A DNA stretch of 64,000 nucleotides from Apricaphanius iberus (taxonomy: Eukaryota; Chordata; Actinopteri; Cyprinodontiformes; Aphaniidae): assembly GCA_028564705.1 (NCBI GenBank), contig JAPXFQ010001774.1, forward strand, positions 186,001-250,000. Direction: 5' to 3'. The translations under genes and the position numbers were made by a program. The notes under the pieces are model-generated. The model searched no databases, was not told where the DNA came from, and was given only the letters and a program-made list of their open reading frames with translations. This document shows positions 1 through 11,440 of the stretch, piece after piece (the stretch's first letter is position 1; each line of letters opens with the position of its first letter).

Positions 1-815
1 GGAACACCACAATTTATTTAATCAACACCATGATGTGTGCACAAATTGGTGTGGTGTCGAACTTGTGTATGCTACCCAGCTATGTTAGCAAGCGTGTTTG
101 TTAGCCAATGCTCACCTAACTCGACAGAACTCGACAGTTCTGACAGCCCTATTAAAACATTATTATTAATTTCTTTCTTTTTCATACTGGCTATTAACCT
201 GTATTGTTTTGTGTATTTTAATTTCTACGTCTTATCCTGCTTTACACTGTGCAAAGGTCTGATGAAGTGTTCTACCAAATTTAAGCTTTGATTGTTGTTT
301 TCGTTCTTGCATGTATGGTCTTATTTCATTGGCTTATTTTGAAACAAGCCCCCTGGAATTACCTTTAATTTCACTTTTTAAAATGCCACTCCTCAATTGA
401 TTAAAGCATTATTTTGAGACATCAAATTATTACATTATTCATTCCTTATCTCAGGGCCCTTGTGGAAACAAATCTAAATGCACAATTATATTAGACATTT
501 AACATAAATAGTTTCAAACATTTAACAGAGACAAGACAAACACAAAAGATGCAGAGTGTCTGTTCAGTCATAGTCGAGAGTCTTCATTATTATTTTTACC
601 AATTTTTTCTAAAGCTTCAGAGAGTTGTAAGGTTTTGGAATGAAAGGAATTAGTTATTTTCCTCCCCCTGGTGATGCCCTAGATATCTAGGTGAAATGCT
701 CCCCTAGGGTTTCCCAAAACACATTTTCAAAACCTGCAGTCTACAGTAACCCAAACCTTTCTCCATTCTGCTGCAGCTTTGCAGCCCTTCTGTTTTGAAA
801 CACCACATACTTGGT
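1..815. other. AT-rich non-genic DNA
   Basis: No open frame here resembles a known protein. The longest frame on the plus strand (84 codons, from position 37) is hydrophobic and low in complexity, and looks like chance. I see no RNA gene and no structured repeat. Confidence 0.6.
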
Positions 816-870
816 ACACATACATACACACACATAACCCACACACACACAAATATACTGTATATATAAC
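816..870. repeat. CA/TA-rich microsatellite
   Basis: Imperfect (CA)n runs into a short TATATA stretch. It is a degenerate dinucleotide microsatellite, typical of fish intergenic DNA. Confidence 0.75.
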
Positions 871-1500
871 AAAAAGCTGAAAATCTTCTGTCTGTTGTGA
901 GGAGTGCAAGCTCTTTGTCCACCATCTGGTGGCGTAGTAGCATCAGAGCCAGGGACTTAAATAGTAACTAAACTCCAAAATAACTTTTTTTTGCTTATTA
1001 ACTGTATAAATGGCTCTTTACCAATGCAATCTTTCAGTTTCAGGGCTTTTTTGTGACATTTTTGTGTAAACTTGTTAAATTCTACACTTTTTGGTCTACA
1101 AATGTCTTAGTGCTGCCACTCATGGTCAATGTGTGGCTACTGCATTAGAATTTTGTGGTTTGATGAGAGCGGTACATCTTTTTCATTGTCGACGTCACAG
1201 GAACGCCCTCCAATCCTCAGACAATCGCCCCATGGCGAGTTGGAGTTGCTTATCTTGTGTGCTATGCACACACTGAAGCAATGCTAAGAGAAAGCTGAAA
1301 TCCGTATATCACTATGGTGTGGTGGTTTAAACCGAAAAACATGTAAGTAGTTAGAGCAAACAGACTACAGCAGCCTAAAGCCGGAGAGCTATGGGGGATG
1401 TTTTGAACATTAGCTTGTGTTAGTGTTACCACTCAGAGGTTGGATTGATCCTGTCTCTCTCAGCAGTAGCTCTGGCTTCAGGCAGCGATAAGCCAACAGC

Positions 1501-1645
1501 TCAAACTGATACGGCGTAGGCCGCTGAGCTCCATAGAGCCTGCCTTTACCTCTGGAAACGGCCGAGAAAATACATGAGTTCTCCCTTTACCGGAGGTAAA
1601 GAGGGGCTTTATGGAGCTCAGCTGCACCACGCCATATTAGTTTGA
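1501..1645. repeat. Imperfect inverted repeat, hairpin-like or MITE-like
   Basis: The arm at about 1501-1555 (with CTGAGCTCCATAGAGCC) pairs with the arm at 1590-1645, whose reverse complement has CTGAGCTCCATAAAGCC. The flanking TCAAACT/AGTTTGA blocks pair too. Arms are about 55 bp with several mismatches, and the loop is about 35 bp. The shape fits a palindromic mobile-element relic. No coding capacity and no clear target duplication are seen. Confidence 0.6.
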
Positions 1646-1664
1646 CTTGGATCATTGCCCTTAA

Positions 1665-1666
1665 GT

Positions 1667-1700
<34 letters not shown>
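1665..1700. repeat. (GT)n microsatellite
   Basis: An almost uninterrupted GT tract of about 36 bp directly follows the hairpin repeat, with one GTAT interruption near its start. Confidence 0.9.
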
Positions 1701-1703
<3 letters not shown>

Positions 1704-4700
1704 AGTTCTCTTCATTACATTTAGCTCATAAACAAGAACTGTGTATTCTAAGTGGGAAAAAAAAGAAATTTATGATCTGAATTGACATGAGGAGATCTTG
1801 ATTTAGAATTTATGCTCCCCTTTAATCACTTTACATTTACCCTTTAAAAGAATACATTTAAATCACTGTGTCCCAACATGGTACTATCTTGAGTGGCAAC
1901 TCAAGATATATGAATTTTATCCATTCCCAAATTCAAATTTAATTGTTCATTGAACTGTGGTGTCTCTAAAATTTTCGTACCAAACTGTGCTGCAGGTACC
2001 AAAAATGCAAGAAAAACTACAAAGTGTGTATATATGAACCTCACTTGGTACTAAGTCCCCAAGAAGCAGGTTCTCATCAGGTTGAGAAATTTAGTTTGTC
2101 TTATTGGTAATTTAAAGTGGCCTCTTTCTTTAGTGAATCTCTCCAATGCTACATGATTGTTTGTAGTTCTGCAAAACCTTTAGAAAGTGTGGTCCCCAAA
2201 AAGCATGGCCCTGTCTTGTTTCCCCACTATGCCTTAGAAACAAAGCGCTGTGTGTGTGTGTGTTGTTGATTTTGGGAATTTCTCAGATAAATTTTTGTTA
2301 TATGAAAGAACAGTCAAAGTTATCTGGCATCAAGTCTGCTGTGCCTCTGGAACACAGGCCTGCCTGATGTTCCTCTTGATTTATGTCACTGAAGACGTGC
2401 AGTGACCCTCAAGCAGGCCCATAAAACATCCATTCTATATCTGTGTGGAACATGTTACAGCCCTTCACACTCTTGTTATGATTTACAGCAATTTCCAAAA
2501 GTGGACATGGAGCCCCTTACCCATTGAAGTTTTGAATGATCAACAATAATCTGTGCATGCTTAAAATGGGGAGGTGCAGTTGGATCTCACAAGTCCTCGA
2601 AAAGCAATGAAGGGAGAGCCATTCCTAATAATTACTCGAAAATTAAATCAAAAGACAATTCACAAGCTCAATTCTTTCTTCTCTTAAACGGTTGCTGATT
2701 ACACCCAACTATCTTGTTACCAGGTTGCAGATTTATCAGACCTGAGAATGGCATGGACTTGGTGGGTTGGTTTGACACACTTTGCTGTCAACAAGTATTC
2801 TGTTTTGCCTTGGAAACTCCCGTATCTTACCGGTTTCCTACCATCTTCCCGTATTATTATTTTACCATAAATCTAACGTATTTTAATACAGTTAATACAC
2901 TTATCTGCCTCTCCAAACTGACTTATTACTAGCCTCATGAGAATTGACACCTGCAGTAGCCTTAGTGGCAGCTAGCAACACCAAAATCTGTCTATTACAA
3001 TCAAGCTGCTCAAAGCTCATACCTTCCCCCGTCAAGCAGAAAGCAGACTGAAGGAAGGACGCAAAATGGCCAGAATACACTTCTTTGCCCCAACGGGGCG
3101 CTCCAAGACAAGAAATAAAACTTCACTTTTATTTTTATAGCACCAGTTCACAACAGATAGCAGAGCTTCCTCGTTTCAAAACTATAATTTGTAAATATTG
3201 ATGGGAATATGTCCGCGACATCCCGCCTATCGACGCCTCAAAATATTGAATAATTTATCATTGTGTAAATGAGTAATTACAGTACTGAGCTGGTTAAAAA
3301 TATTGTTTACTAACAAGTTGTGTGTATTTTCGGACATGATAGGTAAAAATAATATTTACTGTGTCTTTTTAGCAAGTCATAAAAAGCTTAAACATTTTAA
3401 ATAATTAAAGAACCTATTTCTCTACATTTTAAATAAAATAGCGTTTGGGTTTATGTTATTTCTGGTGAAAATATAATCTCCTGCAGTCTGTTCATTTACA
3501 TTTAACACAGCAGGTTTGACAAATATAAATAATACAATAAACACATTATTTAAATGATCAAAAGGTTTTCTTTATTGCCAACATTTTCTGTAAATAAATA
3601 AAATAAAAATATACAGTTGGTTTTTTTGATTAAAATACAATATGTTCTACAACTTTGGACTTCATGCTATAGAATTAGTGAGATATAATTTTGTATTTAT
3701 AAAACTTAGATGATTTGTTTCAGTTTTGTCATATCAAGCAGCAAAATAACATAAACTGCAAGCGTCACCCCCATTTTGGTTGTCAAGGAGATACTCATTT
3801 ATGCAGTATATCAGAAAAAAAAAATTTCCTTTGGGGCTGATTGTTAAAATGTTTTAAAAGACTTGTGAAGAATGAACCGCTTAATTGCCACTCTATCTAT
3901 TTGAAGATCTATATTCATGTATGTTTTTGCTTAAATCATCTACAGCGTTTAGGTTATTGCCATGGGCCAAATGTTACTTCTAGGAGACCCCACTTGTAGT
4001 CATCAATTATGTTCCTCTGCTAAAATTACACCATGAATGTCTTGATTAAACAAGTTAAATCGGAATTATTGGCCCCAGGTAACATTATGTGAATGCACTG
4101 ATCTGGATCTGCTCCAACTGCTAACTTTATTTATTGTCTTGACTTATCCATCCCATCAGGTTTGTTATTGTTGCAAGTGACAGCAAATCATCTTGGAAGC
4201 TGAGAGCGCCAGCTAATTCCTCAGCAGTGAACATGCTCCAGGAATTTGAGCTTGGTGGCTATGCTGAGTCTTGGCACTCTTGCTTTTCTCCCTAGAGAAG
4301 ACCTGTTGATGTTTAGCAAATTACATTTTCCCATGTGCCAATTCTATTTGAGTCATAGTGGAGTGTTATGTAAAGCAATCTAGTCACAAGCTGCCAAACA
4401 AAGACTACATTTAGGGCTGACTGCTCTCTTGCTGCTAATGGATTGCTTAGAAAAGGATACTGATTATTTGCAGCCAAGTCGATGATATATATAATATAAT
4501 TATGTTTGACTCCAATAGATTACCAATATACTGTAAGGCTGTTAACCGCCTGATGCATGTCTCCCTAATTAAGTTTGTCAAGGAGAAAAATTTGTAATTT
4601 AGCATCACCTTTAATATTTACACTTCAGTAATTACAAATTAATGTATTACTGATTTGGAATCCAGGGGCCATTCTTGAAGACCTTTTGGAGTATGTCTTG

Positions 4701-5197
4701 GCATCAGCCATCTTATACTGTTTAGTGTTGTCTGTTGGAGCCTAGCTGAGAGGAAGTGGTTAGATACGCTCACCAGAAAAATCAGCTCCCAGGACACCCT
4801 CTTGACCTAGTGACAAAGGGTGGGAGACAAAAGAACTTAAAGCAAAAATAAAAACTTTTGGATATTTTTTTGCTTCATTCATGAAGATGTTGCAGAAAGG
4901 GAGAAGGCTAAATCCGAGGTGCACAAAGCAGCATTATCACAGGTCCCTCCTCCCCAAACCTGTTGTAATTTATAATTATCACTGCTCCCATCAAAGACCA
5001 TTAGAATTTACACCCTAGCTTTAATTTGCACATATTTTTATTTCCTTCTTTTATATTTCTTTTTTAGCATTTTTTTTTGTTTGTTGCATGAATATTTATG
5101 AACATGTGTTGTTGTTGTTTTTTTGCAAGTGGCACATTTCTTTGAATCAGAAAAATGTGATCTAAAAATGTGTAAATAAATGTGATCTGGAAATTTG
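1701..5197. other. Long non-genic AT-rich stretch
   Basis: No frame shows a recognisable protein motif on either strand. Short GT runs occur near 2250. A phrase around 3120-3150 (TTTATTTTTATAGCACCAGTT) resembles the end of a common teleost dispersed repeat. Conserved non-coding sequence would need alignment to other fish to detect. Confidence 0.5.
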
Positions 5198-5320
5198 TGT
5201 CATGGATATGCCGCATGGAGGATGAAGGACCCAGACGCAGAAGCAGAAGCGGTGTTGAAGGTGAGGTGATGTTTAATGATGCAGCAACACAACGAAACTG
5301 ACACCAGACATGAGAAGTCG
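5198..5320 (-). repeat. LTR fragment related to the 58.3-60.1 kb element
   Basis: The segment begins TGTCATGGATATGCCGCATG and continues with GGATGAAGGACCCAGACGC and GATGCAGCAACA. These match, with differences, the order of blocks in the two 310-bp LTRs at 58293 and 59830. Similarity fades after about 120 bp. This is a diverged, truncated LTR of the same or a sister family. Strand follows the coding strand of the better copy. Confidence 0.6.
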
Positions 5321-5419
5321 GAGCTTGAATAATGGCAGAAACACAAGTGAAGGCAGGTGCTTCTGATCGCATAGGTGCAGTCAACTAATAAATCGGGCAG
5401 AGACTTGCAGGCCCTGCAA

Positions 5420-5505
5420 TGTGTAAATAACTGATCTAGAAATGGGAATAAATACATAAATAAATATGTAACTAAATAAATGTGGAGATAAATAAATGTG
5501 TAAAT
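5420..5505. repeat. (TAAA)-rich degenerate microsatellite, left part
   Basis: Repeated AAATAAATG / ATAAATGTGGAGAT units. The same kind of sequence resumes at 7069-7100 (AATAAATGTGGAAAT), so the inverted-repeat element at 5506-7068 interrupts one simple-sequence tract. Confidence 0.65.
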
Positions 5506-5789
5506 TACGGTGGCCGGGAAGTGCAAAACAAAATTACATTAACCCAAAACACTTTTACATTTTTAACCTAAACACATTTACAAGATTAACCTGAAACATT
5601 TTTAATCTAAACACATTTACAAGTTTCAAAAAATCTTTCACAAGTTTAACAAAACACTTTTACATGTTTTAGCTCTAACACTTTTACATCTTTACCGAAA
5701 GACATTTACAAGTTTTAAAGAAACATGACCTGGAAGTGATACTGCAGGGATGAGGTTAGGGTTGGGACAAGACTAAAGTGGTAACAGTA

Positions 5790-5940
5790 ATGGAATCGAT
5801 CCTGCCAGCAGCTCAATCTGCAGAGATGTTTTGCGGAATCTATTTTCAAGTTTTACGGGACATTTTGCGGTGATTGTGGGCATAGTTTGGACTTTCTCGT
5901 TGATGCAGAGGGAGAAGATGTCGGTTTTATGGACTGCCTC
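5790..5940 (+). pseudogene. Degenerate zinc-ribbon start, left arm
   Basis: An ATG at 5790 opens a frame beginning MESILPAAQSAEMFC, homologous to the zinc-ribbon start read inward from the right arm. A frameshift follows. The second half of the ribbon, FCGDCGHSLDFL with its CxxC pair, is in another frame. The acidic stretch after it (VDAEGED) parallels VDEE in the other copy. This is a broken mirror copy. Confidence 0.55.
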
Positions 5941-6677
5941 GTAAAGTATTTCAACCAAGAGTTCTGTCGGATGACATATCGGGTGCTGTAGCGCGGTGCA
6001 TGATGGGATCATTGAGTGTAATAAGAAAACGCAGCTTCATGTGTGGAGTTAAACCTACACAGAATGGGACACCCGTGTCGTGTGAAGGGCCGCCATGCCA
6101 AGTCACATGAATACCTGAGGCAAAAAACCTGACAACAAAAAGGAAATAAAAGAAGTTTTGGACAAAAAATGGGAGAACTAACAAATAAATGTTGAATGGC
6201 ATGGGTCGCAGCTGTGGGACGGAGGGGCATTACTTTCCAAACCGCATCTTCCTACATGTGTGTTTGCTTGTAGCATTTTCATAAGGCTTAATAAGACAGT
6301 TTTGTGAAAGTCAAGTTATTGAATGTCCGTTTGGCCTAAATAAAGTGACCATATCCCAAAACTCAGACAGGCATGGAGGCAGTTGAATAAAATCAGAGCA
6401 TCATGAAATGTTTATGTCGTCATCGTATGTCACCAGTTTAAACATAAAACTACACAGCAAACTTGTGCAATAACAAATGTATCAAGATTTGAGTGGATAT
6501 TGCTTAAGAGAAGAGTAGCTGCCTTGTAACGCCCAGAATAACACAATGATGCTAGTTACCGTTAGCTTGGTTAAACAACTTTAGTTAAACCATTATGTAG
6601 AGTGCTCCTGCATACTGCGCATGACTTTAGCCACATGCAAACCCCAGTTGTTATCGATAATGCTTCACTCATGTGGT

Positions 6678-6890
6678 TTAGCACATGCCCCCCCGATTGC
6701 TCGTTCCCGCCTTCTCCTCGTCAACATCTTTTAGGAAATGAAGGGACAATCCACAAAACTCACAAAAAGTAGTTTTTTTGATGAGAGAACTACCACAAAA
6801 TGGGCAAAACATCTCCACAGATTGAGCTGCTGACATGATCGATTCTGCATTAACTTCTTTCATCTTCTTCTTCTTCTGCTTTAATGGCAT
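6678..6890 (-). CDS. Small zinc-ribbon protein or first exon, right arm
   Basis: This 70-codon frame lies near the right end of the inverted-repeat element and points inward. It has a lysine-rich start (KQKKKKMK), then FCPFCGSSL and FCEFCGLSL. The two CxxC pairs, 14 residues apart, form a classical zinc ribbon expected to bind one zinc ion. An acidic tail follows. The start is uncertain because internal Met codons exist. The homologous left arm starts later, at the position of AESI. It may be the N-terminal exon of a longer element-encoded protein. I do not recognise the full protein, and its function is unknown. Confidence 0.5.
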   Translation of the reverse strand: MPLKQKKKKMKEVNAESIMSAAQSVEMFCPFCGSSLIKKTTFCEFCGLSLHFLKDVDEEKAGTSNRGGMC

Positions 6891-7099
6891 TTGGCAACTG
6901 AATCTGTTCCCTGCTCAAGTATTTAAAAAACTGTTTCAGTAAGTTTGGGAAAGTGTTTTGTTAAACTTGTAAAAGTGTTTTTTTTTTCTTCTTGCAAATG
7001 TGTTTCAGTAAAATTGTAAAAGTGTTTCAGTTTAATGTCATTTTGTTTTGCACTTCCCGGCCAACGTAGTAAATAAATAAATGTGGAAATTAAATATTT

Positions 7100-7849
7100 T
7101 TTTAAAATGTTGGTCAGATTTTTTTTTTTTTTAATGTGATGTACCCATTTGTTCATTTATTTAAACATTTATTTATTTTTTGCCAATTTTATTTATTTAT
7201 TGTCAATTTTGGCACAGATGATCCTCCATATATTGGAGGTCCAGGAGGAGAAAAAACTTTGGAGGAGGTAAATGGTACTCTGTTTTTCTGTGGTTGGCTG
7301 GAGGTGATGTATTTCTTTGGCTGTGTTTGCAGGAGGAAAGGACGGACAGGGAGGTGAGCAGGAGGATAGGAAACAAGTGAGTACGGAAATGACAAACCAG
7401 TGGAGGTAGCGGCGCAGAGGCTGACCATGAGAACTCCCAGAGGAACGCAGGACGGTGACTGAGAGTCAGGAATGATCTTGAGAAGGATTCCAGAGGAATG
7501 GGAACACCGGAAAGGATCCCAAGGGGAATGAGGAGGATTTTAGGTCTGGATCTGCAAGGAAGGTTAGGGAAATGAGCTTTCACAAAACGTCTAAGCATGA
7601 ACTAATGAGCAGCACCTGCTGACTGCTTCCTGCCATGCCGTTGTGCAGAAGGTGAGAGAGGAGCAAAACACAAACACACACAGCCAACCTTCAGCACACA
7701 GATACAGAATCCCAACATCTTCTGCCTCCCACCCACCTACACTCCTGATACCTAACTGCTGGAGCTCAGTGTGGATAAGATGCTTCTGAGGCAAACTACA
7801 CTAAAGAAGATGGCTGGTGCCTCTACTCTGTGGTCTTTTTGTCTTTAGA
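7100..7849. other. No gene recognised
   Basis: Poly-T tracts and a purine-rich segment (7220-7560) with GGAGG-type repeats. A 131-codon minus-strand frame (7203-7598) is proline/serine/leucine-rich and looks like the shadow of purine-rich DNA, not a gene. Confidence 0.5.
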
Positions 7850-8010
7850 AGGAAGCCCTGTGCTCCCAAAGATCTCTGAAACATCATCAGGTAAAACCTG
7901 CTTTGACCCTTCCTCTAGAGAACATCATTTATTTGACTCCAGTCCAGTTTATTGTTCAAGTGAACACCCAGGGACTTATAAGATTCCACTATATAGTACA
8001 GACAAATAAA
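7850..8010 (-). pseudogene. Rex1-like LINE reverse transcriptase scrap
   Basis: On the minus strand a frame reads LGVHLNNKLDWSQIND, then a stop, then RKGQSR. This order matches the post-palm region of Rex1-type fish LINE reverse transcriptases (the LNNKLDW box followed by the KGQSRLYFLR box). Only about 50 codons survive. The same box recurs in the relic at 17060-17500. Confidence 0.6.
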
Positions 8011-9094
8011 AAACCAAGTAAATCAATGACAAAACAAAGAACAATGAAATAAAATAAAAAATAAGTTCACAGTGAATATGAAGACCTTAACCTTAACGGT
8101 AGGAAAATAATAAATGTTCCTTCAGTCCTGGGTTAGAGAGTTCTACAGTCTGGGAGCAGAGCAACTGAAAGTTCTGTTACCCATAGAGCTGAGGTGGAAA
8201 GAAGAGACCCTAAGTTGAATAGATGAAGCACAAAGTAAGTATAAAGAAGTAGCAATGTTTAGTAGATCACCAGTTGTCTTCCTTGGCACTCATTGGCTGT
8301 ACCCCTAAGAGCAGAGATAAGGAAGACCAGAGTTGTTCCACTAAGACTGCATTTTAACTATGGTAATGCAGAAACAGGTTATACTGAATACTATATAATA
8401 CACAGTGTGTATTATAACATATTAAAGTATATATGGAGTGTAAACTACGTAATATGGAAAAATAATTGTTTTTCTATGGTGGCCTTAAGTATTCTGGGAT
8501 TTATTATTTTTTCCAAGGAAGGCGGTGATTCCAAACCTGTGCAAGTAAGAGGGGGGTTTTACAATAAAACATTTAACAAAGGGAAAAAAATATATTTTCA
8601 AATAGGGCCAAGTTGCTTCGGTATTTTTTTTTTTATATATTCAGTTCCAGATTGGGTTTTGTATTTAGTCAGGACTTCCCTGTCTGTTATTGATATTTAT
8701 TTGATGCGCTCAGACATTTGAGTGTCAGAAAACATAAAATCAGGTGAAGTTTAACTATGTCTGACTATAATATTAGTTTTCTGGTTTTGGTTTAAAGGGA
8801 AAGTTTGTTTTTTGTTTGTTTTTTTACGTGGACCCTAATTTTAGCAAATATTAAGTTAATTTACTCACTTACTTCTTAGAGCCATTGAGGAGGACTTTGT
8901 ATCGAGTCACGAGTATTCAGACAGAAGGTATGTTGTACTTTTTAAATTGGTACCCTGAAAGCTGCAGAAACTTAAAAAAATACTGTCAGGACAAAAATGA
9001 AACACTGGTTGTACCAGTTATAATTGTTTTTTTCTTCTCTTTTACTGTATAGAGATGGTGTACAGCACCCCATTAAATCTTTACATCTAGGATA
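8011..9094. other. No gene recognised
   Basis: AT-rich. A 142-codon plus-strand frame at 8293-8721 is lysine/isoleucine/tyrosine-rich with no motif, and its composition follows the local AT content. I do not support it as a gene. Confidence 0.5.
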
Positions 9095-10712
9095 CACTAC
9101 CGTTCAAAAGTTTGGGGTCACCCAAACAATTTTGTGTTTTCCATGAAAAGTCACTCTTATTCACCACCATACGTTGTGAAATGAATAAAAAATAGAGTCA
9201 AGACATTGACAAGTTTAGAAATAATGATTTTTATTTGAAATAAGATTGTTTTTACATCAAACTTTGCTTTCATCAAAGAATCCTCAATTTGCAGCAATTA
9301 CAGCATTGCAGACCTTTGGCATTCTAGCTGTTAATTTGTTGAGGTAATCTGGAGAAATTGCACCCCACGCTTCTAGAAGCAGCTCCCACAATTTGGATTG
9401 GTTGGATGGGCACTTCTTGCGTACCATACGGTCAAGCTGCTCCCACAACAGCTCAACGGGGTTCAAATCTGGTGACTGCGCTGGCCACTCCATTACCGAT
9501 AGAATACCAGCTGCCTGCTTCTTCTCTAAATAGTTCTTGCACAATTTCGAGGTGTGTTTTGGGTCATTGTCCTGTTGTAGGATGAAATTGGCTCCAATCA
9601 AGCGCTGTCCACTGGGTATGGCATGGCGTTGCAAAATGGAGTGATAGCCTTCCTTATTCAGAATCCCTTTTACCCTGTACAAATCTCCCACCTTACCAGC
9701 ACCAAAGCAACCCCAGACCATCACATTACCTCCACCATGCTTAACAGATGGCGTCAGGCATTCTTCCAGCATCTTTTCAGTTGTTCTGCGTCTCACAAAC
9801 GTTCTTCTTTGTGATCCAAACACCTCAAACTTGGATTCATCCGTCCACAGCACTTTTTTCCAGTCTTCCTCTGTCCAATGTCTGTGTTCTTTTGCCCATC
9901 TTAATCTTTTTCTTTTATTGGCCAGTCTCAGATATGGCTTTTTCTTTGCCACTCTGCCCTGAAGCCCAGAATCCCGCAGCCGCCTCTTCACTGTAGATGT
10001 TGACACTGGTGTTTTGCGGGTACTATTTAATGAAGATGCCAGTTGGGGACCTGTGAGGCGTCTGTTTCTCAAACTAGAGACTCTAATGTACTTATCTTCT
10101 TGCTCAGTTGTGCAACGCGGCCTCCCACTTCTTTTTCTACTCTGGTTAGAGCCTGTTTGTGCTGTCCTCTGAAGGGAGTAGTACACACCGTTGTAGGAAA
10201 TCTTCAATTTCTTAGCAATTTCTCGCATGGAATAGCCTTCATTTCTAAGAACAAGAATAGACTGTCGAGTTTCAGATGAAAGTTCTCTTTTTCTGGCCAT
10301 TTTGAGCGTTTAATTGACCCCACAAATGTGATGCTCCAGAAACTCAATCTGCTCAAAGGAAGGTCAGTTTTGTAGCTTCTGTACCGAGCTAAACTGTTTT
10401 CAGATGTGTGAACATGATTGCACAAGGGTTTTCTAATCATCAATTAGCCTTCTGAGCCAATGAGCAAACACATTGTACCATTAGAACACTGGAGTGATAG
10501 TTGCTGGAAATGGGCCTCTATACACCTATGTAGATATTGCACCAAAAACCAGACATTTGCAGCTAGAATAGTCATTTACCACATTAGCAATGTATAGCGT
10601 GTGTTTCTTTAAAGTTAAGACTAGTTTAAAGTTATCTTCATTGAAAAGTACAGTGCTTTTCCTTCAAAAATAAGGACATTTCAATGTGACCCCAAACTTT
10701 TGAACGGTAGTG
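9095..10712 (-). mobile_element. Complete Tc1/mariner transposon
   Basis: The ends are inverted repeats: CACTACCGTTCAAAAGTTTG at the left and its complement CAAACTTTTGAACGGTAGTG at the right, about 27 bp each. TA dinucleotides at 9093-9094 and 10713-10714 are the expected target duplication. The element is 1618 bp and holds one transposase gene on the minus strand. Ends and reading frame are both nearly intact, which suggests a relatively recent copy. Confidence 0.93.
9284..10300 (-). CDS. Tc1-like transposase, nearly full length
   Basis: A 338-residue transposase that would cut and join the ends of its own element at TA sites in the nucleus. Residues 1-110 form the paired-type helix-turn-helix DNA-binding region, with the GRPR motif at about 59-62. 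The catalytic domain shows WTDES (D154), QQDNDPKH (D244) and the NPVELLW box (E283). By my count 38 residues separate the second D from E, so the triad is DD38E and not the DD34E of classical Tc1. The family name is inference from that spacing. A TGA after VIAAN cuts the frame just before GFFDESKV, the usual C-terminal end, removing about nine residues. All three acidic residues are present. The start Met lies in the usual MARKRELS context. Confidence 0.92.
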   Translation of the reverse strand: MARKRELSSETRQSILVLRNEGYSMREIAKKLKISYNGVYYSLQRTAQTGSNQSRKRSGRPRCTTEQEDKYIRVSSLRNRRLTGPQLASSLNSTRKTPVSTSTVKRRLRDSGLQGRVAKKKPYLRLANKRKRLRWAKEHRHWTEEDWKKVLWTDESKFEVFGSQRRTFVRRRTTEKMLEECLTPSVKHGGGNVMVWGCFGAGKVGDLYRVKGILNKEGYHSILQRHAIPSGQRLIGANFILQQDNDPKHTSKLCKNYLEKKQAAGILSVMEWPAQSPDLNPVELLWEQLDRMVRKKCPSNQSKLWELLLEAWGAISPDYLNKLTARMPKVCNAVIAAN

Positions 10713-11440
10713 TAAATCTACAGCAATAGCTATCCTGTCATTGCCCATAGTGTCACATAGTACATTAACTTAAGGATACATGTTAGTAACTAGCTTGTCT
10801 TACCTTCCATGACTCTGCAGATGATGTACTATTGCGGTCTGCTGACAGCTTCTGCTAGATTTTCTTCAGTCCTTCCATCACCTTTCAAGTTCAAGGACCT
10901 TCTTGTCATTTGCTCACAGGTGGAAGACCCCACCTTGTACCCCAAATGCCATGACAGCTGGATTGAAACAGTAGATTGCTAATGTAGATTCTAATAAAGA
11001 TTTTTCTTATGTTTTTCTCTAATAAAAAGTATAAAAAGCTTTATTAATTTCACAGATTATGTAAAATATAAAGTTAAAATCAAAGAGACTGTGTTGGGAC
11101 AATTGAGCACAAATTAAATGTTTAACCTTGCCAGGGCTCAGCCCGCAGCTGCAGGTAAGTTTCCCGATGGAGATAAGAAAATATCACTGAAAAAAGTGTG
11201 CAGTTTCTCAGAGAATGAGAATCAGGTTTACAACCAGAAAGATTCATTTGCAACTGCTCCTTTATATCACAGGTGATCCTGGTCTCAGTATAGTAAAAAT
11301 ACCTTTAGAAGAGTTATGTACAAAGTTATTCCTACCGTTGAAATATTTAGGCCTAACTAATCAAACTTTAATAACTCATCACCAAAATGAAATCAAAACA
11401 ACATGGGAGGAAAAATGCTCAGTAATTACACAAAGCGCTT
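10713..11440. other. No gene recognised
   Basis: No convincing frame or repeat. A GC-richer block around 10810-10980 (CTGCAGATGATGTAC onwards) could be conserved sequence but has no family signature. Confidence 0.45.

Larger units (their letters stand above)
5506..7068. mobile_element. DNA transposon with inverted arms, family unassigned
   Basis: The left end reads TACGGTGGCCGGGAAGTGC. The reverse complement of the right end reads TACGTTGGCCGGGAAGTGC. Similarity continues through CAAAACAAAAT and then through subterminal arrays of ACACTTTTACAAGTTT-like units. Flanks 5500-5505 and 7069-7074 are both GTAAAT, a possible 6-bp target duplication, though the flank is (TAAA)-rich so this is weak. 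A 42-bp block at 5793-5834 recurs inverted at 6804-6845 with 4 mismatches, so the arms reach over 300 bp inwards. No transposase motif is visible, so it is probably non-autonomous. Confidence 0.75.

Noticed and set aside
37..291. 84-codon plus-strand frame rich in Leu, Phe and Cys
   Set aside because: No motif; hydrophobic content follows the T-rich DNA, and there is no supporting context.
909..935. CCACCATCTGGTGGC near-palindrome as a further CTCF site
   Set aside because: The minus-strand reading CCACCAGATGGTGG deviates at the core GGC position; weaker than the three listed motifs.
7203..7598. 131-codon minus-strand frame
   Set aside because: Pro/Ser/Leu-rich complement of a purine-rich stretch; no domain seen.
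8293..8721. 142-codon plus-strand frame
   Set aside because: AT-biased Ile/Lys/Tyr composition, no recognisable family, and no adjacent gene signals.
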